The translations under genes and the position numbers were made by a program. The notes beneath the pieces were generated by a model that searched no databases, was not told the origin of the DNA, and was given only the letters and a program-made list of their open reading frames with translations. From contig JBFKVA010000004.1 in assembly GCA_041635475.1 (NCBI GenBank), positions 11,190 to 75,189 on the forward strand: 64,000 nt of DNA, given 5' to 3'. This document shows positions 1-7,565 of this stretch, piece by piece; positions within the stretch are counted from its first letter, which is position 1, and each line of letters starts with the position of its first letter. This DNA is from GCA-020352575 sp041635475 (GTDB lineage: Bacteria > Actinomycetota > Acidimicrobiia > Spongiisociales > JAENVV01).

Positions 1-192
1 AGTCGGCGCCGCGATGATTGCCCACAGCAGCCGGACCGACGGCTCCCATCTCTCGATGGCCTCCGCCGCCAGGACAAAAACGGCCTGCCAGGCGAGCACC
101 CAGCCGGTGGCAACCCACATGTTGCGGCGATCCGCGGCAGTGAGGGGACCACAGGTGAGAATCTGCCACAGGGTCGGACGATCGGTGGTCAT
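1..192 (-). CDS. Truncated small membrane protein (5' part only)
   Basis: Only the first 64 codons are in the window; the gene runs off the left edge. The start is ATG at 192, with an AGAGGA Shine-Dalgarno element 6 nt upstream. The N-terminus (MTTDRPTLWQILTCGPLTAA) is followed by a hydrophobic stretch at about residues 26-42 (WVATGWVLAWQAVFVLAAE) and then a second hydrophobic run at the truncation, so it is probably an integral membrane protein. I do not recognise the family. Its promoter is flanked by two copies of a GTCAAG-N4-CTTGAC palindrome (214-229 and 257-272), so it is probably controlled by a dimeric repressor, which may be encoded further left. Confidence 0.7.
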   Translation of the reverse strand, partial: MTTDRPTLWQILTCGPLTAADRRNMWVATGWVLAWQAVFVLAAEAIERWEPSVRLLWAIIAAPT

Positions 193-213
193 GACATGTC
201 CTCTTTCCATTTA

Positions 214-229
214 GTCAAGTTTCCTTGAC
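214..229. promoter_or_regulatory. Palindromic operator, copy 1
   Basis: GTCAAGTTTCCTTGAC: perfect 6-bp arms with a 4-nt spacer. It lies in the initiation region of the leftward promoter for the truncated gene starting at 192. Its centre is 43 bp, about four helical turns, from copy 2. Confidence 0.65.
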
Positions 230-231
230 AT

Positions 232-261
232 ATGTTCTCATACGACCGCTACCTATGTCAA
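232..261 (-). promoter_or_regulatory. Sigma-70-type promoter for the truncated membrane gene
   Basis: On the minus strand, TTGACA (261-256) is separated by 18 bp from GAACAT (237-232). The -35 lies inside operator copy 2, and operator copy 1 lies just downstream of the -10. The -10 matches the consensus only moderately. Confidence 0.5.
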
Positions 262-272
262 GCACGCTTGAC
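257..272. promoter_or_regulatory. Palindromic operator, copy 2
   Basis: GTCAAGCACGCTTGAC: the same perfect 6-bp arms as copy 1 but a different 4-nt spacer, which suggests the arms are selected. It overlaps the -35 element and abuts the stop codon of the membrane-protein gene at 274-723. Confidence 0.65.
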
Positions 273-273
273 C

Positions 274-723
274 TCAGGCCCCTGGCTGGAAGATCATGAG
301 GACGAGCAGGGCGAGGATGAGGAGCAGATCGATGCGTTGCACGGAGCTCACCTTGCGCAGGTCCGCGATGAGGACGTCGGTGATGCCGTCCGCCTCGAGG
401 CGGGCCGACAGCTCCTTCTCCTTCCTGGCGAAGTAGCCGATCCCGGTGACCATGCCGACGACCCAGATGCCGAGGGAAGCCGAGATCCACACGTCGCCCC
501 ACGCCAGGTGATCGCCACCGAGGATGAGGACCACCGCCGTGAGTGCCACCAGCGGGACGACGGCCGGATAGACCCTGCTGGCCGTCGCTTGGACCCGGAT
601 GTGGGTCCGGGCGTACTCGTCCCGACCCTTCTTGCGGGACAACGCCACCATCGACTCACCGAACATGGCGCCGCCCATCCACACGGCACCAAAGAGGACG
701 TGGAGGAATCGTACGAACTCCAA
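274..723 (-). CDS. DUF2269-like integral membrane protein
   Basis: A protein of 149 residues with four predicted transmembrane segments (about residues 1-24, 50-70, 75-97 and 128-146). The opening EFVRFLHVLFGAVWMGGAMF resembles small membrane proteins of the DUF2269/CopD-like class, in which an early His sits in helix 1. The start is a TTG at 723 with an AAGGAG Shine-Dalgarno element about 7 nt upstream. A TAGCCT hexamer at 756-751 would give a leader of about 20 nt. No catalytic motif is visible, and the function is unknown. The gene is followed by the operator region of the truncated gene and is not obviously co-transcribed with serC. Confidence 0.75.
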   Translation of the reverse strand: MEFVRFLHVLFGAVWMGGAMFGESMVALSRKKGRDEYARTHIRVQATASRVYPAVVPLVALTAVVLILGGDHLAWGDVWISASLGIWVVGMVTGIGYFARKEKELSARLEADGITDVLIADLRKVSSVQRIDLLLILALLVLMIFQPGA

Positions 724-801
724 GCTTGCTCCTTCCGAGAGTGGCGGCCGAGGCTATCAGCCGAGACGAGTCGGACGCGGACACGCGCCGACCCGGTGAC
801 G

Positions 802-1887
802 TCACACGACCCCGCCGTGCGTCGCCCGGAACTCGCGCATGAGATCGACGAGCGCCCCAACGCCCTCGTCGGTCATGGCGGCGTACACGGAAGCCCGCAG
901 CCCGCCCACGCTGCGATGGCCTTTGAGGCCGATCATGCCCCGACCAGCCGCCTCGCCCACGAACACCGCCTCCAGCTCCTCCGACGGCAGCCGCCACACG
1001 ACATTCATGTGTGACCGATCCGATGCTGCCACCGGTGACCGGTACCAACCCTCGTCGATCACGGCGTAGAGCATCGCCGACCTCCGGGCCGCTGCCGCCT
1101 CGATGGCGCCCACCCCGCCCTGGCGCTCCATCCACCGCAGCACCTTGCCCGTCATCCAGATCGTGAACACGGGCGGCGTGTTGTACATCGACTCCTTGGC
1201 GGCGTGGATCGAGTAGCGGAGATAGGCGGCCAGGTCGTCGTTGGCACCGGCCAGCACCGACCGGCGGAGGTAGACCACCGCCATGCCTGCCGGGCCCAGG
1301 TTCTTCTGGACACCACCGAACACGACATCAACGAGATCCCACGGAATCGGACGGGCCAGGTACTCGGACGACATGTCCACCACGAGCGGGACCCCGACGT
1401 TCGGCCATTCGGGGTAGCGAATCCCCCCGATCGTCTCGTTCGAGCAGATGTGGAGATAGCGGGCATCATCGGGAACGTCGAGTTCACCCGGCGCCGGCAT
1501 GCGCGCGTAGCCGTGGTCGGCTCCGTCCCAGGCAACGCGCAGGTCGCCGTGGTGGGACCCGTCGGTGAGGGCGAGCCGTGACCAGGACCCGGTGACGGAC
1601 ACGGACGCGAACCGGCCGCCCGCCAGCAGGTTCATGGGCAGCATGGCGAACTGGAGCGTCGCCCCGCCCTGGATGAAGAGAATGTCGAAGTCGTCGGGGG
1701 CCCCGGCGACGGACCGGGCCAAGGCAAGGGCTTCGTGGTGAACGGACGTGAACTCGGCGCCCCGGTGACTCAACTCGATGAGCGAGGCCCCGGCGCCGTG
1801 GTAGTCGACGAACTCCGCCTCGGCCTCCTCGAGCACTTCGAGCGGGAGCGTGCACGGACCGGCAGAGAAGTTCCATACGCGTGCCAT
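802..1887 (-). CDS. serC: Phosphoserine aminotransferase
   Basis: This PLP enzyme makes 3-phosphoserine from 3-phosphohydroxypyruvate and glutamate, the second step of serine synthesis in the cytosol. The 361 residues match the family length. The start RVWNFSAGPCTLP is the SerC signature, FIQGGATLQFAMLPMNL is the conserved binding segment, and Lys195 in FGGVQKNLGPAGM should hold PLP. The start at ATG 1887 is set by a TAGGCT hexamer 7 nt upstream (1900-1895), so the mRNA is probably leaderless. It stands alone; no serA or serB is visible here. Confidence 0.95.
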   Translation of the reverse strand: MARVWNFSAGPCTLPLEVLEEAEAEFVDYHGAGASLIELSHRGAEFTSVHHEALALARSVAGAPDDFDILFIQGGATLQFAMLPMNLLAGGRFASVSVTGSWSRLALTDGSHHGDLRVAWDGADHGYARMPAPGELDVPDDARYLHICSNETIGGIRYPEWPNVGVPLVVDMSSEYLARPIPWDLVDVVFGGVQKNLGPAGMAVVYLRRSVLAGANDDLAAYLRYSIHAAKESMYNTPPVFTIWMTGKVLRWMERQGGVGAIEAAAARRSAMLYAVIDEGWYRSPVAASDRSHMNVVWRLPSEELEAVFVGEAAGRGMIGLKGHRSVGGLRASVYAAMTDEGVGALVDLMREFRATHGGVV

Positions 1888-1894
1888 GGCCGGA

Positions 1895-1900
1895 AGCCTA
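1895..1900 (-). promoter_or_regulatory. -10 element of serC, leaderless
   Basis: TAGGCT on the minus strand, 7 nt before the serC ATG. It fits the window-wide leaderless pattern. Confidence 0.6.
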
Positions 1901-1923
1901 AGCGGAGGATGGGGACAGACGAA

Positions 1924-2205
1924 CTAGGACAGGATGGCCAGGAGGATGCCGACGACCACCGCCAACCCTGCCGCCACGCTCGCCCATGTCGTCCACTGGG
2001 GAGGGCCCTGGGGCGGGTCGGGAAGCGGTACGCCGAGGATCTCCGCCGCCTCCGGGATCCGGGTCTCCTCGACCACGAGGCGGTAGTCGGCCATCTCCTG
2101 CATCGCCGAGAAGTCGGACACGCGCGCCGCGATCCCGGCTGCCTCGAGCGAGGCCCTGGCCAGTTCGGCGTCGGCTGCGAGGGCAAAGGTGGTGAGCTCT
2201 CTCAC
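1924..2205 (-). CDS. DUF2007-type putative signal-transducing protein with C-terminal anchor
   Basis: A protein of 93 residues. Residues 1-60 (ELTTFALAADAELARASLEA and following) resemble the small alpha/beta DUF2007 domain, a predicted signalling or binding fold with no known ligand. Residues 71-92 form one hydrophobic helix, so the domain is probably tethered to the inner face of the membrane. The start is GTG 2205 with a TAGCCT hexamer 6 nt upstream, consistent with a leaderless transcript. It is divergent from the carboxylase beta gene at 2283. Confidence 0.7.
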   Translation of the reverse strand: MRELTTFALAADAELARASLEAAGIAARVSDFSAMQEMADYRLVVEETRIPEAAEILGVPLPDPPQGPPQWTTWASVAAGLAVVVGILLAILS

Positions 2206-2211
2206 ATCGGG

Positions 2212-2217
2212 AGGCTA
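2212..2217 (-). promoter_or_regulatory. -10 element of the DUF2007 gene, leaderless
   Basis: TAGCCT on the minus strand, 6 nt before GTG 2205. Confidence 0.5.
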
Positions 2218-2282
2218 CCCCGGACCCCCATTCGCCGAACGGTACCGAGAACTGCGATTTGATACCGTGCTAACTTCAGTGC

Positions 2283-3881
2283 GTGCCGGCCATCACCTCG
2301 CGCATCGACCCCCGTTCCGACGAGTTCGCCCAGACCCGGGCGGAGAACCTGGCGATCCTCGCCGAGTACGAGCAGCTCATGAACGAGTCGCGGGCGGGGG
2401 GCGGCCCCAAGTACGTCGACCGCCATCGGGAACGAGGCAAGCTCCTCGTCCGGGAGCGCATGGAACTCCTCCTCGACCGCGACTCCCCTTTCTACGAGCT
2501 GAGCCCGATCGCCGGCTGGGGACAGTCGTACCCGATCTCGGGGAGCAACGTCACAGGTATCGGCGTCATCAGCGGGGTCGAATGCATGCTGACCGGCCAC
2601 GACGCCACGATTCGGGGCGGCGCTTCCAACCCGATCAGCCTGGCCAAGACTCTTCGGGCCCAGGACATCGCCACCGCCAACCGACTCCCCCTCGTGAACC
2701 TCGTCGAGTCGGGGGGCGCCGACCTGCCAACCCAAGCCGACATCTGGCTCCCGGGAGGGAAGTGGTTTCGCAACCTCACGAACATGTCCAAGGCGGGAAT
2801 CCCCACCATCGCCATCGTCTTTGGCAACTCCACGGCCGGCGGGGCGTACGTCCCCGGGATGTGCGACTACGCCGTCATGATCAAGGACCGTTCGATGGTC
2901 TTCCTCGGTGGTCGACCCCTCGTGAAGATGGCCACCGGTGAGGACGCCACCGAGGAGGAGTTGGGCGGCGCCGACATGCACTGTCGGGTGTCGGGCGTGG
3001 GCGACTACTACGCCATCGACGAGTACGACGCCCTGCGGATCGGACGCGAGATCGTCGCCCACCTCAACTGGCGCAAGGCCGGGTACGGCCCCGTCCGCGC
3101 CCCCGTCGAACCGCTCTACGACCCGGAAGACCTCCTCGGCATCGTGCAGTCGGACCTTCGCAAGCCGTACGACATGCGAGAAGTGCTCGCCCGGGTCGTG
3201 GACGGGTCGGACATCGACGAGTACAAGCAACTCTACGGGCAGTCCCTCCTCACCTGCTGGGCCCACATCCACGGCTTCCCGGTCGGGGTCATCGCCAACC
3301 AGCAAGGCGTGCTGTTCTCCGAGGAGGCCCAGAAGGCCACCGAGTTCATCCAGCTCTGCAACCAGTACGACCAGCCGATCATCTTCATCCACAACACGAC
3401 GGGGTACATGGTCGGCACCGAGTACGAGCAGGGTGGGATCATCAAGGACGGCGCCAAGATGATCAACGCCGTCGCCAACTCGACGGTCCCCCACATCGCC
3501 ATCATGGCGGGAAGCTCATACGGGGCCGGCAACTACGGCATGTCGGGCCACGCCTACCGACCCCGGTTCATCGTGGGCTGGCCGACCTACAAAGGAGCGG
3601 TCATGGGAGCCGAGCAACTCTCGGGCGTCCTCTCCATCGTGGCTCGGGAGAGCGCCGAGTCGATGGGCAGGGAGTTCGACGAGGAGGCCGACGCCCAGCG
3701 CTCGGCCCTCATCCACGCCCAGATCACCCACGAGGAGTCGGCCTTCTACAACTCGGGACGGGTCCGGGACGACGGCCTCATCGACCCTCGGGACACCCGC
3801 ACGGCCCTCGGCATCCTGCTCAGTGCCGTCCACTCGGCGCCGGTCAAGGGGACGAACGAGTGGGGCGTGTTCCGGATGTGA
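2283..3881 (+). CDS. Acyl-CoA carboxylase, carboxyltransferase (beta) subunit
   Basis: The carboxyltransferase subunit of a biotin-dependent acyl-CoA carboxylase (methylcrotonyl/propionyl/acetyl-CoA family), 532 residues. It moves CO2 from biotin on the partner alpha subunit to an acyl-CoA. Two crotonase-fold halves are visible. The glycine-rich oxyanion segments are FGNSTAGGAYVPGMCDYAVM in the N-terminal half and GSSYGAGNYGMSG in the C-terminal half, and the start KLLVRERMELLLD is typical. The GTG start at 2283 is preceded by TAACTT 5 nt upstream. The alpha-subunit gene follows after 59 nt. The GAGNYGMSG form leans towards the methylcrotonyl type, but the substrate cannot be fixed from sequence; a second carboxylase set lies at 58346-62767. 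Confidence 0.9.
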   Translation: MPAITSRIDPRSDEFAQTRAENLAILAEYEQLMNESRAGGGPKYVDRHRERGKLLVRERMELLLDRDSPFYELSPIAGWGQSYPISGSNVTGIGVISGVECMLTGHDATIRGGASNPISLAKTLRAQDIATANRLPLVNLVESGGADLPTQADIWLPGGKWFRNLTNMSKAGIPTIAIVFGNSTAGGAYVPGMCDYAVMIKDRSMVFLGGRPLVKMATGEDATEEELGGADMHCRVSGVGDYYAIDEYDALRIGREIVAHLNWRKAGYGPVRAPVEPLYDPEDLLGIVQSDLRKPYDMREVLARVVDGSDIDEYKQLYGQSLLTCWAHIHGFPVGVIANQQGVLFSEEAQKATEFIQLCNQYDQPIIFIHNTTGYMVGTEYEQGGIIKDGAKMINAVANSTVPHIAIMAGSSYGAGNYGMSGHAYRPRFIVGWPTYKGAVMGAEQLSGVLSIVARESAESMGREFDEEADAQRSALIHAQITHEESAFYNSGRVRDDGLIDPRDTRTALGILLSAVHSAPVKGTNEWGVFRM

Positions 3882-3884
3882 GAG

Positions 3885-3933
3885 GGAGCACGGAGAACGA
3901 AGTACGGAGCACGGGGAGTGAAGGGCGAAGTGG
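3885..3933 (+). repeat. Heptamer tandem repeat, locus 1
   Basis: Seven consecutive heptads fill the gap between the carboxylase beta and alpha genes: GGAGCAC, GGAGAAC, GAAGTAC, GGAGCAC, then the more degenerate GGGGAGT, GAAGGGC and GAAGTGG. The consensus of the first four is GRAGNAC. A similar run occurs at 57130-57162. Confidence 0.6.
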
Positions 3934-3940
3934 ACAAGCA

Positions 3941-5911
3941 ATGATCAAGAAGGTCTTGGTAGCAAACCGGGGCGAGATCGCCCGCCGCATCATCGCGACC
4001 TGCCGCGACATGGGCATCGCGACGGTCGCCGTGTTCTCCGACCCGGACGCCGGCGCACCGTTCGTCAACGAGGCCGACCAGGCGGTCGCCCTCGGGGGGG
4101 CTTCGCCCACCGAGTCGTACCTCCGCATCGACGCCCTCCTCGACGCAGCCGCCCGCACCGGCGCCGACGCCGTCCACCCCGGTTACGGCTTCCTCGCCGA
4201 GAACGCCGAGTTCGCCCGGGCGTGCGTGGACGCCGGGCTCACGTTCATCGGGCCCACCGCCTCCACGATCGAGGCGATGGGCTCGAAGCTCGAGTCGAAG
4301 CGGATCATGACCGAGGCGGGGGTCCCCACGCTGCCCTCCCGGGAGATCGACCCGTCCCACCCCGACGATGTCCTGTCGGCGGGTGAGGCCATCGGCTACC
4401 CGGTCCTCGTCAAGGCGTCAGCCGGCGGAGGTGGCAAGGGCATGCGAATCGTGCGGGACGCCGCCGACCTCGTCGAGGCGGCCCTGGGTGCGGCCCGGGA
4501 GGCCGCATCCTCCTTCGGCGATGCCACCGTGTTCCTCGAGAAGTACCTCGACGAGCCTCGCCACGTCGAGATCCAGGTATTCGGGGACACCCACGGCAAC
4601 GTCATCAGCCTCTTCGAACGGGAGTGCTCGATCCAGCGCCGGCATCAGAAGATCATCGAAGAGTGCCCCTCCCCGGCCCTCGACACCGACCTCCGGGCCC
4701 GGATGAGCGAGGCGGCCATCGCCGCCGGCAAGGCCGTGTCCTACGTTGGGGCGGGGACCGTCGAGTTCCTCCTCGATGCCTCGGGGGCGTTCTGGTTCCT
4801 GGAGACGAACACGCGGCTCCAGGTCGAGCACCCCGTCACCGAGATGGTCACGGGCCTCGACCTCGTCCGGCTCCAGGTGATCGTCGCCGAGGGAGACCCG
4901 CTGCCGCCAGACGCCACCGAGGCGATGATCCACGGACACGCCATCGAAGCCCGGCTGTACGCCGAGGACCCGACCAACTCGTTCCTCCCGGCCACGGGCA
5001 CGGTGCACTCGTTCTCGATCACGGAGGACGTTCGAGTCGACTCGGCCGTCGAGTCCGGATCGGTGGTGAGTGTCCACTACGACCCCATGATCGCCAAGGT
5101 CATCGCCTGGGCTCCCACCAGGCACGAGGCGGCCCGGGTCCTGGCGTCGGCCCTGGCCGGCGCCCGGATCCACGGCGTCACCACCAACCGGGAACTCCTC
5201 GTACGCATCCTTCGGGAGGAGGAGTTCCTCGCCGGGAGGACCGACACGCACTACCTCGAGCGCCACGATCCGGCCACCATGGGGGGCCCGCTCACGACCG
5301 ACGTGCGGCGTCACGCCCTGGCTGCGGCGCTGTTCGCCCAAGGGGAACGCCGGCGGCATGCCGGGCCTCTCGCCTCGGTGCCATCGGGATGGCGCAACTC
5401 GCCGTCCCAACTCCAGCGCACGACGTTCCGGGTGGGAACGAAGGACATCGAAGTCGGATACCTGTTCGGAAGGACCGGCCTGACGGCAGAGGTGGACGGC
5501 GACCCCATCGACGACGCGATCCTCGTCGAAGAGAGTCCGGCTGGGGTCCTGCTTCGCCTGGGTGGTGTCCAGGAGTTCTATTCGGTGACCCATGCCGGCG
5601 ACACGTGGTTCGTGGATGGGCCGGAAGGGGCGACGACGCTGGTCGAACTGCCCCGCTTCCCCGGCCAGGACGTCGAGGAGCACACCGGCTCCCTCGTGGC
5701 ACCGATGCCGGGGAAGGTGATCCGGATCGACGTCGAGGAGGGCGCCGTCGTTGCCAAGGGCCAGGTCCTCGTGGTCGTCGAGGCCATGAAGATGGAGCAC
5801 TCCGTCAGGTCGCCGGTCGCCGGGACCGTCACCCACATCACCATCGTGGAGGGACAACAGGTCGACGGGGGCGAGGTGATGGTGGTCGTGGAGGATCGAG
5901 AGTCCGAGTAA
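3941..5911 (+). CDS. Acyl-CoA carboxylase, biotin carboxylase/carrier (alpha) subunit
   Basis: A protein of 656 residues: biotin carboxylase N-domain (KKVLVANRGEIARRII at the start), ATP-grasp domain with the glycine loop KASAGGGGKGM near residue 165, biotin carboxylase C-domain, a linker, and a C-terminal biotinyl domain with the biotin lysine in VEAMKMEHS. It carboxylates its own biotin using ATP and bicarbonate and supplies the beta subunit encoded just upstream. I chose ATG 3941 because IKKVLVANRGE is where the family normally begins; upstream in-frame codons run through the heptamer repeat. The small Cys-rich gene at 5963 follows in the same direction. Confidence 0.93.
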   Translation: MIKKVLVANRGEIARRIIATCRDMGIATVAVFSDPDAGAPFVNEADQAVALGGASPTESYLRIDALLDAAARTGADAVHPGYGFLAENAEFARACVDAGLTFIGPTASTIEAMGSKLESKRIMTEAGVPTLPSREIDPSHPDDVLSAGEAIGYPVLVKASAGGGGKGMRIVRDAADLVEAALGAAREAASSFGDATVFLEKYLDEPRHVEIQVFGDTHGNVISLFERECSIQRRHQKIIEECPSPALDTDLRARMSEAAIAAGKAVSYVGAGTVEFLLDASGAFWFLETNTRLQVEHPVTEMVTGLDLVRLQVIVAEGDPLPPDATEAMIHGHAIEARLYAEDPTNSFLPATGTVHSFSITEDVRVDSAVESGSVVSVHYDPMIAKVIAWAPTRHEAARVLASALAGARIHGVTTNRELLVRILREEEFLAGRTDTHYLERHDPATMGGPLTTDVRRHALAAALFAQGERRRHAGPLASVPSGWRNSPSQLQRTTFRVGTKDIEVGYLFGRTGLTAEVDGDPIDDAILVEESPAGVLLRLGGVQEFYSVTHAGDTWFVDGPEGATTLVELPRFPGQDVEEHTGSLVAPMPGKVIRIDVEEGAVVAKGQVLVVVEAMKMEHSVRSPVAGTVTHITIVEGQQVDGGEVMVVVEDRESE

Positions 5912-5962
5912 CCGTCGACGTTGACGGCGGGTCTGATCCTCTACACGTCTCAAGGAGACACC

Positions 5963-6088
5963 ATGGCCCTCGAGGTGGAAGCCACGAGGTATCGCTGCAC
6001 CGAATGCAACCGGGTCGTGTACACCTACGTGCCGGAACGGTGTTGCGAGTTCACGATGCTCGCCGAGCCCAGTCCCGACCGGAAATAG
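5963..6088 (+). CDS. Desulforedoxin-like four-cysteine microprotein
   Basis: A 41-residue ORF with a strong Shine-Dalgarno element (AAGGAG, 6 nt before ATG 5963). It has a CxxC pair (Cys12, Cys15 in YRCTECNRVV) and a vicinal CC pair (Cys27, Cys28). This is the ligand pattern of the desulforedoxin and zinc-ribbon microdomain, with a shorter 11-residue gap between pairs than the 15 of desulforedoxin. It probably binds one Fe or Zn ion. It lies 51 nt after the carboxylase alpha stop on the same strand, so co-transcription is likely, but no link to the carboxylase is known to me. What is seen: the ORF, Shine-Dalgarno element and cysteines. Metal binding is inferred. Confidence 0.75.
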   Translation: MALEVEATRYRCTECNRVVYTYVPERCCEFTMLAEPSPDRK

Positions 6089-6090
6089 CC

Positions 6091-6858
6091 TCAGGCCGGG
6101 GTGGGGGTCGCCCGCCACGTATCCAGGGTTCCCTGGATGGCGTCGCGGGCCCTCTGCAGCACCTCGGCCGGGTCCTCGTCGGCCGCCCGCTTGATCGGGT
6201 CGAGCACTCGCATACGCAGGTCCACTCCCCATGGCACCGGCAGGAACTTGTCCTTGAGAAGCTGCCAGGAACCGTCGATCGCGACCGGGACGACCTCGAG
6301 GTCAGGTGCCGCCTCCATGAGTGCGGCGAACCCCGCCCGCTTGAAGGGGCGGAGCAGGCCGTCCCGGGATCGCTTGCCTTCCGCGAAGATGACCGGCGAC
6401 ACCCCCTTCTCCTGGGCCGCCCGGCCGAACGCCATGAGGCGGGCGACCGCGTCGGACCCCTTCGCCCGGTCGATGATGAGGTGTCCGCCCCGCCGAACGT
6501 TGTACGACACGGTGGGGATCCACTTGGCCAGTTCCCGCTTCGTCACGAATTTCGGGAAGTTCGACCGGAGCCTGCCTCCGATGAGCGCGATGTCGACCAT
6601 GCTCTGGTGGTTGGAGACGAAGAGGTAGCCGGTCCCGTCCGCCACCTCGGCAGACCGCTCCACGATCACCCGGGCGCCCGAGGCCCGGAAGACCGGGAGG
6701 AGCGCCGCTTGGGTCCACTGGGCCACGACCGACATCGTTCGTTCGCCGAACAGACGCACGACCCGCAGGATCGGATCGGCCAGGGCCAGCACGGCTCCGA
6801 ACCCGATCACGGTGGGGATGGTCGTCACCCAGTCACGGGCCCTCGTAAATGCGGTCAT
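6091..6858 (-). CDS. 1-acyl-sn-glycerol-3-phosphate acyltransferase (PlsC family)
   Basis: A protein of 255 residues. Acyltransferase block I is NHQSMVD (the HX4D catalytic motif), and block III is seen as FAEGKRSRDG (EG motif). The N-terminus holds one hydrophobic segment (about residues 14-35) that should anchor it to the inner membrane. It probably acylates lysophosphatidate to phosphatidate, or a related lysolipid. The start at ATG 6858 (MTAFTRARDW) leaves 10 nt after the upstream membrane-protein stop at 6869, so the two are likely one operon. It converges on the microprotein gene with a 2-nt gap. Confidence 0.88.
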   Translation of the reverse strand: MTAFTRARDWVTTIPTVIGFGAVLALADPILRVVRLFGERTMSVVAQWTQAALLPVFRASGARVIVERSAEVADGTGYLFVSNHQSMVDIALIGGRLRSNFPKFVTKRELAKWIPTVSYNVRRGGHLIIDRAKGSDAVARLMAFGRAAQEKGVSPVIFAEGKRSRDGLLRPFKRAGFAALMEAAPDLEVVPVAIDGSWQLLKDKFLPVPWGVDLRMRVLDPIKRAADEDPAEVLQRARDAIQGTLDTWRATPTPA

Positions 6859-6868
6859 GGCCCCGATT

Positions 6869-7495
6869 CTACGAAGCGACCTCGACAACAAGCGGGGGTC
6901 GGAGGTCGAACCGGGGGAGGAAGAACTGGACCGAGGGGCCGATGAGCACGGCGAAGACGAGGGTCCCCAATCCGGCCACGCCGCCCAGGAGCCACCCGAT
7001 GGCCAGCACCGTGACCTCGATGATCGTCCGGGCAACGCGGATCGACATGCCCCGCCGGGCCATGCCGGTCATCACCCCGTCGCGTGGTCCGGGACCGAGG
7101 GCAGCGCCGATGTAGAGTCCGGACCCGAACCCGATCACGACGACCCCGCCCACCATGTACACCCAACCCAGGGCGCCGTCGGCCCCCGGGAGCAGGGCGA
7201 GGACGACGTCGATCACCGGGCCGATGATGAGCACGTTCAACACCGTCCCCACCCCCCACCGCTCGCCCAGGGGGATCCACAGGAGCAGGACGACGATGCC
7301 GGTGAGGACCGTGATCGTGCCCAACGACAGCCCCGACCTGACGCTCACCCCCTGGTGGAACACCATCCACGGCGAAAGCCCGAGGTCCGCCTTCACCATG
7401 AGGGAGATGCCGGACCCGAATGCGACGAGTCCGGCCAGGAGCTGGATCAGTCGACGGGGGCGTCGGTCGGTCGGGAACGGGAGCATGGAGGTCAC
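6869..7495 (-). CDS. YczE/YitT-like integral membrane protein
   Basis: A protein of 208 residues with about five to six transmembrane helices, starting with the pattern GLVAFGSGISLMVKADLGLSPW seen in YczE/YyaS/YitT-type proteins (hydrophobic helix followed by an ADLGxxPW turn). Related proteins are often encoded beside regulators, but their transport or scaffolding role is not established. The start is GTG 7495 or ATG 7486; a TAGGCT hexamer sits only 1 nt before the GTG and 10 nt before the ATG, so the ATG may be the real start. It probably forms an operon with the acyltransferase. Confidence 0.75.
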   Translation of the reverse strand: MTSMLPFPTDRRPRRLIQLLAGLVAFGSGISLMVKADLGLSPWMVFHQGVSVRSGLSLGTITVLTGIVVLLLWIPLGERWGVGTVLNVLIIGPVIDVVLALLPGADGALGWVYMVGGVVVIGFGSGLYIGAALGPGPRDGVMTGMARRGMSIRVARTIIEVTVLAIGWLLGGVAGLGTLVFAVLIGPSVQFFLPRFDLRPPLVVEVAS

Positions 7496-7528
7496 GAGCC
7501 TATGGCGGGCCGTGGCCTACCGCAGCTC

Positions 7529-7559
7529 TTGACACCCTTCTGGCGCGTCTCGATAGGCT
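7529..7559 (+). promoter_or_regulatory. Promoter of the alpha/beta hydrolase gene, leaderless
   Basis: TTGACA (7529-7534), 19 bp, TAGGCT (7554-7559), then 6 nt to ATG 7566. Confidence 0.65.
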
Positions 7560-7565
7560 CCCGGC

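Noticed and set aside
232..1014. Long plus-strand ORF opposite the membrane protein and serC genes
   Set aside because: It is an antisense frame of high-GC coding DNA with no family similarity; serC is certain on the other strand.
3860..3940. Longer start for the carboxylase alpha gene through the heptamer repeats
   Set aside because: The family begins at the KKVLVANRGE segment; the upstream codons are low-complexity repeat.
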